Below, piece by piece: positions 4,545-11,602 of a DNA stretch of 11,785 bases. The position numbers and the translations under genes were made by a program. The stretch is from positions 1 to 11,785 of the forward strand of contig CAKUFG010000043.1 of NCBI GenBank assembly GCA_934647235.1, given 5' to 3'. Each line of letters opens with the position of its first letter. Position 1 is the stretch's first letter. The notes under the pieces were generated by a model, which worked only from the letters and a program-made list of their open reading frames with translations, did not search any database and had not been told where the DNA came from. Origin of the DNA: an uncultured Clostridia bacterium (lineage in GTDB: Bacteria; Bacillota; Clostridia; Christensenellales; Aristaeellaceae).

Positions 4545-5741
4545 ATGTCTCAGCAAAACCCCATCCGTCAAAGCCTGGACGCGCGCCTGTCCGGCCTGCA
4601 GCCCTCCGCCGCGCGCCGCGCCCGCATCCGCGAGGCCGTCCGTACATGCGAACAGAAAGGAGAACCCCTCATGAAGAAAAAGCTCTCCGCAGGCCTGCTT
4701 TTATCCATCCTGCTTCTGCTGATCCTGGGCGGCGTCGCCCTGGCAGCCAGCCTGAACGCCTTTGATCACTTTGGCAGGCGCGATGCGCGCTACAGCTCGC
4801 TTGCCCCCAAGGCCGCGCCCGCGCAGACTGCCAACGCGCAACTGAACGATCCCATCCTAGGGCAGGTCAGCGCGCGCTTTGACAGCGCCTATTACGATGG
4901 ACTGACGCTCAGCGCCGCCATCGTGATCGAGCACGCTGCCTGGATCGAGCGCTATACCCCCACCGCCGCCGAGTTGGCCCAGATGGAAAAGTTAGGCGAT
5001 TCGCCTTTCGGCATGGCCGCGCTGGACGACGAGACCCGCGCCATCATGCAGGAGTGGCAGGCCGCCATCGAAAGCGGCACGCCCTATGGCTGGCGCAGCG
5101 TCAGCGTATACCCCAGCGATCATGTGACGACCGACGACGGCACGGATGTTCCCCCCACCTCGGCCTCGGATGACCTAGGCGAAAACGGCGAATACATGGA
5201 AATGCGCGATTTTGAATCGCCCCTGCCTGCGGAGCTGCGCAATCTGGATCAGATCACCCTAAACTGCGCGCTGTACTACCGCGATACCGTTTACTATTTT
5301 GACGGGCATAATTTCTACCGCAGCAGCGCCGCGCGCCGGAACGTGGGCGCAATCCGCGCCGTTGTGCAGCGCGATCCCGGCATGCTGCGCCGCTTCACAG
5401 GCAGCGCCGAGTTGAACGGTATCCCCATCACCCTGACAGCGGAGGTTTCGCCGCTGGCCGCCGTGCTGACGCTGGATGGCGCGGGCACGCTGGCCGACCT
5501 GCTGCCAGCGCTTGCGGGCGCGGACGCAGATACCTGGCTGGAGCTTTCGCTGAGCGATGAAGCCGGGCGCAGCTACCTGCCCCGTGATGGCTTCGGCCCA
5601 GACGCCGCCCTGCCTCTCACCTTCTCGCTGGACGGCTCCGGTGCTCTGCCCGAATCGCTTACCGCCTGCCTGACCGTGCAGTCGGAGGGGGCGGACGATC
5701 CCGCAGCGCCCAGCGCGGAAATCCCGCTGGCAATGGAATAA
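4545..5741 (+). CDS. Membrane-anchored anti-sigma-like protein (398 aa), or secreted form from an internal start
   Basis: The probable regulator of the adjacent ECF sigma factor, translationally coupled to it (2-nt gap). The layout is a short cytoplasmic N-terminus (residues 1-42, basic and helical), one transmembrane helix at about 48-68 after MKKKLS, then an extracellular region of about 330 residues. That region contains a YYDGLTLSAAIVIEH strand early on and a C-terminal beta-rich part. It resembles, from memory, DUF4179-like partners of clostridial ECF factors. No zinc-binding anti-sigma motif (HxxxCxxC) is present, so the cytoplasmic part is not a classical ZAS domain. A second start at ATG 4671 (residue 43) has an excellent ribosome binding site and would yield a 356-aa product with a signal-peptide-like N-terminus lacking the sigma-binding part. 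Sensing ligand unknown. A terminator follows at 5743. Confidence 0.8.
   Translation: MSQQNPIRQSLDARLSGLQPSAARRARIREAVRTCEQKGEPLMKKKLSAGLLLSILLLLILGGVALAASLNAFDHFGRRDARYSSLAPKAAPAQTANAQLNDPILGQVSARFDSAYYDGLTLSAAIVIEHAAWIERYTPTAAELAQMEKLGDSPFGMAALDDETRAIMQEWQAAIESGTPYGWRSVSVYPSDHVTTDDGTDVPPTSASDDLGENGEYMEMRDFESPLPAELRNLDQITLNCALYYRDTVYYFDGHNFYRSSAARRNVGAIRAVVQRDPGMLRRFTGSAELNGIPITLTAEVSPLAAVLTLDGAGTLADLLPALAGADADTWLELSLSDEAGRSYLPRDGFGPDAALPLTFSLDGSGALPESLTACLTVQSEGADDPAAPSAEIPLAME
4656..4673 (+). promoter_or_regulatory. Internal ribosome binding site and second start
   Basis: AAAGGAG (4656-4662) lies 8 nt before an in-frame ATG (4671) that begins MKKKLSAGLLLS, a lysine-rich start followed by a hydrophobic helix ending in ALA-A. 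It is a better Shine-Dalgarno than the one before the upstream start at 4545 (GGAGGGATAATC). It may simply encode the conserved KGEP-MKKK stretch, or allow two protein forms. Confidence 0.5.
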
Positions 5742-5742
5742 T

Positions 5743-5797
5743 ATGAAGACGCAGCGGCAGAGCGCTTCTCTGTCGCCGCGTTTCTTTATGTCTTCAT
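5743..5797 (+). terminator. Terminator after the sigma/anti-sigma operon
   Basis: Core stem GCGGCAGAG (5754-5762) with CTCTGTCGC (5768-5776), extended past one mismatch by ACGC with GCGT to 5781, followed by TTTCTTT (5781-5787). Outer arms ATGAAGAC (5743-5750) and GTCTTCAT (5790-5797) can pair as an alternative. The stem starts within 10 nt of the stop codon. Confidence 0.75.
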
Positions 5798-5852
5798 TGC
5801 AAAAGCAATTAAAAAAACAGTTGTAAACTTTTGATGCCTGCGCCGGCATCAT

Positions 5853-5881
5853 TTGACACCCCCCGGTTTTCCCATTATAAT
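5853..5881 (+). promoter_or_regulatory. Full-consensus sigma-A promoter of the cotH-like operon
   Basis: TTGACA (5853-5858), exactly 17 nt, TATAAT (5876-5881): both hexamers are perfect. A 7-bp dyad, TGATGCC (5832-5838) with GGCATCA (5845-5851), ends one base before the -35 and is a possible operator. A start near 5888 gives a 28-nt leader to ATG 5916. Confidence 0.9.
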
Positions 5882-5915
5882 GAAATCATCCTTTTTGCTC
5901 AGGAGGCGAGAACAC

Positions 5916-7883
5916 ATGATCCGGCTTCGTCGGTGTTTTATGGGGATGGTTTTTGCAGCGCTGCTGCTGCTTTGCGCCAGCGCTGCTGCGGATATCCGCA
6001 TCAACGAGGTAATGGCCTCCAACGGCGTTTATCAGGACGGCCACGCCTACGACTGGGCGGAATTGTATAACGACGGGGCGGAGGTTTCGCTGGCCGGGTG
6101 GTATCTGAGCAACGATCCCTACCAGCCGCGCAAATGGGCCTTCCCTGACGATGCGAAGATCGCCGCAGACGGCTATCTGCTGGTTTATTGCGCCGGAGAG
6201 GGCAAGGAACCCCTGGCCGACGCGCTGTGCGCAGATTTCAAGCTGTCCGCCAGCGGCGATACGCTGTGCCTGACCAGCCCCGACGGCGAAAGCACCGTGC
6301 TTTCCTTCGGCGCGCAGTTCGGCAACGTTTCCTATGGCCTGGCGGGCGGCGAATACCGCTACCTTGAAACCGCCACGCCCGGCTCGGTCAATCCCACGCT
6401 GGGCTTTGAGCGGCGCGCCCAGCAGCCTGTCATTGAAACCGCCGCAGGCTTTTATACGGATGCAATCACCGTGCAGATTTCCGCCGCCGACGGCGCTGAA
6501 ATCCACTATACCACCGATTGCAGCACGCCCACGCGCACCTCGCCCCTGTATACCGGTCCCATCTCCGTCAGCGCCACCACGGTCGTCCGCGCCGTCGCCT
6601 GCGCGCCCGATCAGTTGTGCTCCACCGTGGCCGGAGCCACTTACTTTATCAACGATCCCTCGCCCGTGCCGGTGGTATCGCTGTATACGGACAACGCCTA
6701 CCTGTTCGATCAGAAAACGGGCGTGATGGTCAAGGGCACGGGACGCACGCCCAATTATATGAAGGATCTGCAGTACCCCTGCCAGATTGAATACTTTGAT
6801 GAAAATGGCCAGCTGGGCATCTGCCAGATGGGCACGTTCAAGGTGGCGGGCAAAACCATGCGCATCGGCAAGCAGAAATCCCTGGCCGTTTACGCCCGCA
6901 AGGCCTACGGCAGCGATACCTTTGATTATCCCTTCTTTGAGGACCGTGATTACGACAGCTACTCCGCCATTCTGCTGCGCTATACCAACTCGGATTTCAA
7001 CGGCACGCGCCTGCGCGACGCCGCCCTGCAGGAGCTGGCCAAGGGCCTGGGGCTGTACTATCAGGCGGGCAAGGTGATCCAGGTGTATCTGAACGGCCAG
7101 TACTGGGGCCATTATAACCTGCGCGAGCGCTCCAACCGCGAATCCCTGGCGCAGTGGGAGGGCATCACCGATTCCAGGGTCATCGACGGCGTGGATATTC
7201 TGGAGGCCACGGGCGTGCTGGACGAATATGTGGTATACGGCAGCAACGCAGAGTGGAAGGAGCTGGTGGAGTTCTGCAAAACGCACGATATGAACAACGA
7301 GGCCGACCGCGAATACCTGCTGTCCCAGATCGATGTGGACAACTGGTTCACCCACGCGGCCTACGCCATGATTATCGGCAACGCAGACGCCAACAACACG
7401 CGCTTTTACCGTTTTCCCGGCGGCAAATGGAAGTTTATGGTGCATGATCTGGATGTAGGCTGCGCCAACGCCCAGGACCTGGTGGTGGGGCTGTATCTGC
7501 GCAAAAAGACCGACAAAGCCTCCTCCGTGCCGCACTGGCCCATTACCGCGCTGCTGGAGGTGCCGGAATACCGGGATAAGTTCCTGCGCCGTCTGGCTGA
7601 GGTAATCGAAAGCAATTTCCTGTACGATACGCAGTCTGGCCCCGTGCTGGAACGCTGGCGCGATCAGATTGCGCCGCTGATTCCCCGCCATATCGCCAAG
7701 TTCAAAACCTTCTCCTCCATGGCGGAATGGAAGCAGAACGTCACCGCCGCCATGAACTATACGCGCCGCCGTCCGCGCCTGGTGATCGACTGGGTATGCC
7801 AGCGTCTGCGCGTAACCAAGCAGGAGCGCGAGGAATACTTCGGCGTCACGCTGGAGCTGCTGAGCGAGCACAACGTAAAATAA
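5916..7883 (+). CDS. Secreted CotH-family atypical kinase with lamin-tail and chitobiase-like domains (655 aa)
   Basis: Exported protein with signal peptide 1-25 (cleavage predicted after ASAAA). Residues 26 to about 160 form a lamin-tail domain (IRINEVMASN, DWAELYNDG, LAGWYLSND, GYLLVYCAG). About 171-245 is a chitobiase/Fn3-associated beta domain (AAGFYTDAITVQIS, IHYTTDCSTPT, SPLYTGPI). About 250-620 is a CotH kinase domain: QKSLAVYARKAYG (320-332), NGTRLRDAALQELAKGLGL (362-380), NGQYWGHYNLRER (393-405), IGNADANNTRFYR (487-499) and WKFMVHDLDVG (505-515). The last two carry the Asp/Asn residues expected for Mg-ATP binding. CotH proteins of spore formers phosphorylate coat proteins; secreted multidomain versions in gut Clostridia have unknown targets. 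Start at ATG 5916, AGGAGG 9 nt upstream and inside the predicted transcript. There is no cell-wall anchor. It is co-transcribed with the downstream HAD gene. The gene symbol is withheld because domain order differs from spore CotH. Confidence 0.9.
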   Translation: MIRLRRCFMGMVFAALLLLCASAAADIRINEVMASNGVYQDGHAYDWAELYNDGAEVSLAGWYLSNDPYQPRKWAFPDDAKIAADGYLLVYCAGEGKEPLADALCADFKLSASGDTLCLTSPDGESTVLSFGAQFGNVSYGLAGGEYRYLETATPGSVNPTLGFERRAQQPVIETAAGFYTDAITVQISAADGAEIHYTTDCSTPTRTSPLYTGPISVSATTVVRAVACAPDQLCSTVAGATYFINDPSPVPVVSLYTDNAYLFDQKTGVMVKGTGRTPNYMKDLQYPCQIEYFDENGQLGICQMGTFKVAGKTMRIGKQKSLAVYARKAYGSDTFDYPFFEDRDYDSYSAILLRYTNSDFNGTRLRDAALQELAKGLGLYYQAGKVIQVYLNGQYWGHYNLRERSNRESLAQWEGITDSRVIDGVDILEATGVLDEYVVYGSNAEWKELVEFCKTHDMNNEADREYLLSQIDVDNWFTHAAYAMIIGNADANNTRFYRFPGGKWKFMVHDLDVGCANAQDLVVGLYLRKKTDKASSVPHWPITALLEVPEYRDKFLRRLAEVIESNFLYDTQSGPVLERWRDQIAPLIPRHIAKFKTFSSMAEWKQNVTAAMNYTRRRPRLVIDWVCQRLRVTKQEREEYFGVTLELLSEHNVK

Positions 7884-7905
7884 ACTACAGCAAAAGAGGC
7901 TGCCT

Positions 7906-8706
7906 ATGCAAAGCGCAATCGTATTTTCGGATATCGACGGCACGCTGCTCAATTCCGATCTGATCATCACGCCCCAGACGCTTGGGGCCATCCGCCAGCT
8001 GCAGGCGCGGAAAATCCCCTTCGTCATCATCTCTGCGCGCAGCCCCTCTGGCATTTATCCCATTCTGACCGCGCACGGCTTCAGCTGCCCCATCGTGGCA
8101 TACAGCGGCGCGCTGGCACTGGATGAAAACCGCCAGGTGCTGGCCCATCAGGGCTTTTCCAAGGCCGTGGCGCGGGAAATGATTGATTTTATGCAGCAAA
8201 GCGCCTTTGATCTCAGCTGGAACGCCTTTTCGTTTGACGATTGGGTGGTGGCCAGCCAGGCAGATGCGCGCGTGCAGCGGGAGGAATCCATTGTGCACGC
8301 GCAGGCGCGCGAGGGCAGCGTGGACAGCTTTGCGCAGGACGTGGTGCATAAAATTTTGTGCATCTGCAATCCTGCCTGCACGCAGGAAATCGAACGGCAG
8401 ATGAAGGCGCGTTTTCCCGGCTATTCTATCGTGCGCTCCTCGCCCATCCTGCTGGAAATCATGCGCCAGGGCGTTACCAAGGCCAGCGCGGTACGCACGG
8501 TGTGCGCGCATTATCACACCGCCCCCGAAAACGCCTATGCCTTTGGCGATAACTACAATGACGAAGATATGCTGCGCGCCGTGGGGCATGGATATCTGAT
8601 GGCCAACGCGCCCGAGCCGCTGCTGCGCCGCCTGCCCCTGCATACGCTGGATCATAATCACGACGGCATATACGCGGCCCTGCGCGAGGCTGGGCTGGTT
8701 GATTAA
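7906..8706 (+). CDS. Cof-type HAD-IIB phosphatase (266 aa)
   Basis: Cytoplasmic HAD hydrolase of the Cof/YidA type, a group that dephosphorylates sugar phosphates and other small metabolites; the specific substrate cannot be told. Motif I is DIDGTL (nucleophile D9, acid D11), motif II serine S43 in IISARS, motif III lysine K192 in GVTKASAV, and motif IV GDNYNDEDML (D215, N218, D219). The C2-type cap lies between motifs II and III (about 80-185). Length matches the family. It starts 22 nt after the cotH-like stop, with AAAGAGG about 7 nt before ATG, so the two share the promoter at 5853. Pairing a cytoplasmic small-molecule phosphatase with a secreted kinase-like protein has no obvious logic and may only reflect shared expression. 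The operon ends at the terminator at 8705. Confidence 0.92.
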   Translation: MQSAIVFSDIDGTLLNSDLIITPQTLGAIRQLQARKIPFVIISARSPSGIYPILTAHGFSCPIVAYSGALALDENRQVLAHQGFSKAVAREMIDFMQQSAFDLSWNAFSFDDWVVASQADARVQREESIVHAQAREGSVDSFAQDVVHKILCICNPACTQEIERQMKARFPGYSIVRSSPILLEIMRQGVTKASAVRTVCAHYHTAPENAYAFGDNYNDEDMLRAVGHGYLMANAPEPLLRRLPLHTLDHNHDGIYAALREAGLVD

Positions 8707-8744
8707 GGGAAGTCTGCCGCACCACGCGGCGCTTCCCTTTTTTT
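8705..8744 (+). terminator. Strong intrinsic terminator of the cotH-like/Cof operon
   Basis: AAGGGAAG (8705-8712) pairs with CTTCCCTT (8732-8739), enclosing a second stem GCCGC (8716-8720) with GCGGC (8726-8730), and ends in seven T (8738-8744). It overlaps the last bases of the stop codon. Confidence 0.93.
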
Positions 8745-8815
8745 AACATTTGGGGATGAAACGCCGCCCTTGGCGCGTTTATATAGCGGAATCCTTTTCA
8801 AAGGAGCGCTTGAGA

Positions 8816-9766
8816 ATGAAAAGAACGTTTGCCTGCTTATTAATGCTTTTGCTGCTGTACGCTCTGCCCGCGCTGGGCGAGGTCACGGGGTTTCCCGGCC
8901 GGGTGTGCGGGGGTGCGCCGCTGCTGTCCATTTCTATCGTGGATACGGGCGAGATTGATCCCGCCACGGAAGATAAAATTCTGCGCGCGGATATCACCGC
9001 CGAGGATGGGAGTCTGTCGCAGTCGCTGCTTTATCGGGCGGTTGGAATGCCCATAGGCGCGGTCGGTGCGGGTCGGATGGACGATTTGAACTTCGACGGA
9101 TACGCCGACCTGTGCCTGGTAACGGCGGCGGGCGCGCGCAATGTCTTCACGTCCTTTGCCCTGTGGAACCCCGAAACGGGACGCTTTGACGAGGTATACA
9201 CGGATTATCCCTATCTGCCGGAGGAGCAGCGCTTTGCCGATGACGCCGAGCAGCTCTGGCTGTGCAACTATAATCTGTATCCCGAATCGGGCATGCTGGA
9301 CAGCGATGAAGCGGACGGTTGGGCGAATCGCGATTGGACGTTCTACCGTTGGGAAGGCCGCCGCCTGCGCCTCATCAGCGTAGCCACGCAGCGTGATCTA
9401 CCGGGCGATTTCTTGCGCGAGCGCGTCTGGCGGCTGGATGGCAGCTGCCACTGGGAACAGGTCTATCCGGTGGAATGGGCTGATTCTGAAGCAGCCATAT
9501 CCAACGAGCGCCACGATGTAATCCAATCCACGCTGATGGGGCAGGCTTTTCCCACGGCCCATACACGTGAACACACAGCGCTGTACAGCCTGGATAGCGA
9601 GGATTCCGCCGCGCTGACGACGCTGCCCCAGGGCGCGGCGCTGCAAGTGCTCAAGGCCGATTGCGGCCGCGACGGCACCTGGGCGCGCGTGCTGTACGTC
9701 CCGACAGATGCACCCGCGCAGCTGACCGGCTATGTGCGCATGGCCCAGCTGAACACAGAAAGGTGA
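8816..9766 (+). CDS. Secreted protein with FG-GAP/XAC2610-like segment and SH3-like domain (316 aa)
   Basis: Signal peptide 1-21 (MKRTF, a leucine-rich core, then ALPALG). Residues 85-125 contain a calcium-loop-like phrase D-L-N-F-D-G-Y-A-D-L (90-99) followed by FALWNPETGRFDE, the arrangement seen in XAC2610/FG-GAP-type secreted proteins. The middle (140-230) is Trp- and acid-rich and unrecognised. About 252-312 looks like a bacterial SH3 domain (TALYS, LPQGAALQVLKA, GTWARVLY, GYVRM), often used for binding peptidoglycan or cell-surface material. It probably acts outside the membrane. ATG 8816 is chosen, with AAAGGAG 9 nt upstream; the frame is open 66 nt further but without a ribosome binding site. 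No clear promoter was found between the terminator at 8744 and this start, although TATATA at 8780 may be a -10. The next gene begins 6 nt after its stop. Confidence 0.82.
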   Translation: MKRTFACLLMLLLLYALPALGEVTGFPGRVCGGAPLLSISIVDTGEIDPATEDKILRADITAEDGSLSQSLLYRAVGMPIGAVGAGRMDDLNFDGYADLCLVTAAGARNVFTSFALWNPETGRFDEVYTDYPYLPEEQRFADDAEQLWLCNYNLYPESGMLDSDEADGWANRDWTFYRWEGRRLRLISVATQRDLPGDFLRERVWRLDGSCHWEQVYPVEWADSEAAISNERHDVIQSTLMGQAFPTAHTREHTALYSLDSEDSAALTTLPQGAALQVLKADCGRDGTWARVLYVPTDAPAQLTGYVRMAQLNTER

Positions 9767-9772
9767 GCTTTC

Positions 9773-10738
9773 ATGCGAAAATGCTTACTTTGGGCGGTTA
9801 TTCTCTTTCTTGCCATGCATCCTTTACGGCTTGCGCTGGCGGATTCTCCCATTTATCAGGACGGCGCTTTTTCCTATACGCTAACCAATGAGGGCGCTGT
9901 GCTGCGGGATTGGCAGGGCTGGCCGGAGGGAGAAGAGCAGCCTAATCTGCTCCTGCCGGATACGCTGGGCGGTCATCCGCTCATTGGCATTGGGGCATAT
10001 GCGATGGGCATTTCCTATCAGTTTGATCATCGAAACCGATTTCGCATCGTCGTGCCCGAGGGCGTGCGATATTTGGAGGAAAACGCTTTCGATAGCTGCT
10101 GTAACGCTTCGATGCTCGTCCTTCCCTCCACGCTTCAGCAGATTGGCGAAGGGTTCTTGAATGTATTTGCTGAAGTCTCTTTTCCAAACGGCAGCGCGTA
10201 TTTTTCGTGTGAAAACGGCTTTTTGCTTGATTTGCGTTCTAACACGCTGCTGTACGCAGCCCCATCCAGCCACGATTATCCCCTGCCAAGCGTAACGAGG
10301 CTGGGCAATAGCTGCCTGGATAACTGGCTGGCAGAGCGCACTGACGTCGTTTTGCCCACGACGCTCACCTCGATCGGCGCGGTCTTTTATGATATGCCGG
10401 AGCTGGAGCATGCGCTTCTGCCAGACAGCGTAACTGCGCTGGATGCGCAATGTGCTACAGGCATAACGGGCACTATACTTGCAGATACAAGTGCGTATTA
10501 TTGGCCAATTCTCGATGATGGTTATGCCGCAAACGGCATATCTTCTGATGAAGCGATTGGCACTGTGCTTGATGAAGGGCTGAAAGTGAATGTGCTTGAA
10601 ATAGAAGGCGACTGGGTTAGAATTAGTCATTCAATCGGCAGCGAGATATTTGGGCCATACTATATTCCGTCCGAAAATATACTTATTGCAGAAAACGAGT
10701 TCTCTTTGAACGACGGATCGACATGCTTGTTTAATTAA
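9773..10738 (+). CDS. Secreted BspA-type leucine-rich repeat protein (321 aa)
   Basis: Signal peptide 1-23 (MRKCLLWAVILFLAMHPLRLALA). Residues 30-220 follow the LRR_5/BspA pattern: LLLPDTLGGHPLIGIGAYAM, IVVPEGVRYLEENAFDSC, LVLPSTLQQIGEGF, then VVLPTTLTSIGAVF and ALLPDSVTAL. This gives about five 20-25-residue repeats of the form (V/L)-x-(L/I)-P-x-x-(L/V)-x-x-(I/L)-x-x-x-(A/F). Such proteins are surface or secreted and bind host or matrix proteins in some bacteria; the target here is unknown. The tail (about 262-305: VLDEGLKVNVLEIEGDWVRIS...YYIPSENI) resembles an SH3-like domain. No LPxTG anchor. ATG 9773 has AAAGGTGAG just upstream, overlapping the previous stop, so the two secreted proteins are translated together. 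The last ~300 bp are clearly AT-richer than the rest of the gene. Confidence 0.85.
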   Translation: MRKCLLWAVILFLAMHPLRLALADSPIYQDGAFSYTLTNEGAVLRDWQGWPEGEEQPNLLLPDTLGGHPLIGIGAYAMGISYQFDHRNRFRIVVPEGVRYLEENAFDSCCNASMLVLPSTLQQIGEGFLNVFAEVSFPNGSAYFSCENGFLLDLRSNTLLYAAPSSHDYPLPSVTRLGNSCLDNWLAERTDVVLPTTLTSIGAVFYDMPELEHALLPDSVTALDAQCATGITGTILADTSAYYWPILDDGYAANGISSDEAIGTVLDEGLKVNVLEIEGDWVRISHSIGSEIFGPYYIPSENILIAENEFSLNDGSTCLFN

Positions 10739-10836
10739 CCGCATACAACGCAGCACCACAAAGACCTTGCTCAATTGCATTGCCAACAAAGTCGCACGAC
10801 CCTTGTTTGTTTGAAATTGAGCTGCTTAATTAACGC

Positions 10837-10859
10837 GCTGCCTCTTTTGTTCAGAGGTT
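10837..10859. repeat. Duplicated leader segment, copy A
   Basis: A 23-nt segment identical at 20 of 23 positions to 11386-11408, in the same orientation. Copy B contains the ribosome binding site of the minus-strand membrane protein gene; in copy A the Shine-Dalgarno is changed (AAAAGAGG for AAAAGGAG). No gene follows it on the minus strand, so it may be the relic of a duplicated leader. Apart from this, I see nothing in 10739-10896. Confidence 0.45.
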
Positions 10860-10896
10860 TTCAGATACAGAAAAATCAGAAGCGAGCATAACTCAA

Positions 10897-10921
10897 AAAG
10901 GGCTCCCATAAGGAGTCCTTT
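10897..10921. terminator. Bidirectional terminator between converging genes
   Basis: A 10-bp stem AAAGGGCTCC (10897-10906) with GGAGTCCTTT (10912-10921), one G-T pair, loop CATAA. Read on the minus strand it is followed by five T and sits 15 nt after the membrane protein stop codon. On the plus strand TTTCTT follows. Confidence 0.85.
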
Positions 10922-10936
10922 CTTATGCCGCAAGGG

Positions 10937-11380
10937 CTACATGATCACCTCGCGAATATAATTGTAGCTTACGCAGCCATCAATATAACCCAAATAAACA
11001 AAGTAAATGGCCAGGCACACAAGCATTACGATCAACGATATCATCAGCAGCGGCTTATTGCGGATATAATCGCATACCCAGAGGATTGCAAGCCATATCA
11101 TATGCCACATGCTCAATGAAAAGAGGAAGGGAACATACTTCTGCGCCCATTCGCCATCGCCCCACAGCTTCAAGCCCGCGGTGGTTACATAGTTCCACGA
11201 TTCGTCTACTGTTTCATAGGGCACTGTATTAAGCGATCTGAACAGCGTAAACTTGCCTGTGACAGCAAACATGATGATATCGTATCCTACAATGCCAATG
11301 GCAATGATGCTCAGCGCCGTAGAAAGGATGCATTGCCCCAATACAATACGCTTTAACCAGTTGTGCTTCTTCTTTTTCAA
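10937..11380 (-). CDS. Three-helix membrane protein (147 aa), hypothetical
   Basis: I do not recognise this protein. It starts with a Lys-rich cytoplasmic stretch (KKKKHNWLKR), then a hydrophobic helix at about 13-41. A probably external loop follows (42-81, with RSLNTVPYETVDESWNY and WGDGEW), then a second helix at about 84-103, a short basic turn (CDYIRNKP) and a third helix at about 110-130. The tail is short and polar. The start is TTG 11380, behind AAAAGGAG 9 nt upstream (in the duplicated segment 11386-11408); no better ATG follows until the loop. It has its own promoter (11421-11450) and terminator. Base composition is clearly AT-richer than genes to the left, suggesting recent arrival next to the tRNA array. 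With no recognisable neighbours in the same operon, function cannot be inferred. Confidence 0.75.
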   Translation of the reverse strand: MKKKKHNWLKRIVLGQCILSTALSIIAIGIVGYDIIMFAVTGKFTLFRSLNTVPYETVDESWNYVTTAGLKLWGDGEWAQKYVPFLFSLSMWHMIWLAILWVCDYIRNKPLLMISLIVMLVCLAIYFVYLGYIDGCVSYNYIREVIM

Positions 11381-11385
11381 CTAAC

Positions 11386-11408
11386 GCTGCTCCTTTTGTT
11401 CAGAAGTT
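11386..11408. repeat. Duplicated leader segment, copy B
   Basis: Partner of 10837-10859 (20 of 23 bases identical). It carries the functional Shine-Dalgarno AAAAGGAG (minus strand, 11390-11397) for the membrane protein start at 11380. Confidence 0.45.
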
Positions 11409-11420
11409 GCCTGCAATTGC

Positions 11421-11450
11421 ATTTTAGCATGCGGGCAAATTGTCTGTCAA
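11421..11450 (-). promoter_or_regulatory. Promoter of the membrane protein gene
   Basis: On the minus strand: TTGACA (11450-11445), 18 nt, TAAAAT (11426-11421) preceded by TGC (extended -10). Expected start near 11414, giving a leader of about 34 nt. Confidence 0.75.
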
Positions 11451-11477
11451 GATGCAGGCAAGTCACATACAGACATA

Positions 11478-11513
11478 TCAAAAGAGCGCCCGATTACTCA
11501 GACGCTCTTTTGA
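11478..11513 (-). terminator. Terminator of the tRNA array
   Basis: Perfect 11-bp inverted repeat TCAAAAGAGCG (11478-11488) with CGCTCTTTTGA (11503-11513) around a 14-nt loop. It begins immediately after the encoded CCA of tRNA-Tyr. The T run lies inside the 3' arm, so it can work in both directions. Confidence 0.75.
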
Positions 11514-11598
<85 letters not shown>

Positions 11599-11602
11599 AT
11601 GA

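Noticed and set aside
5799..5820. ATTGC-AAAA-GCAAT hairpin as a terminator
   Set aside because: On the plus strand it is followed by A rather than T, and no minus-strand gene ends here.
5886..8054. Long minus-strand open frame across the cotH-like gene
   Set aside because: It lies antisense to a gene with clear domains, promoter and ribosome binding site, and its translation is low-complexity His/Val/Gly/Ala-rich, typical of an antisense shadow in GC-rich DNA.
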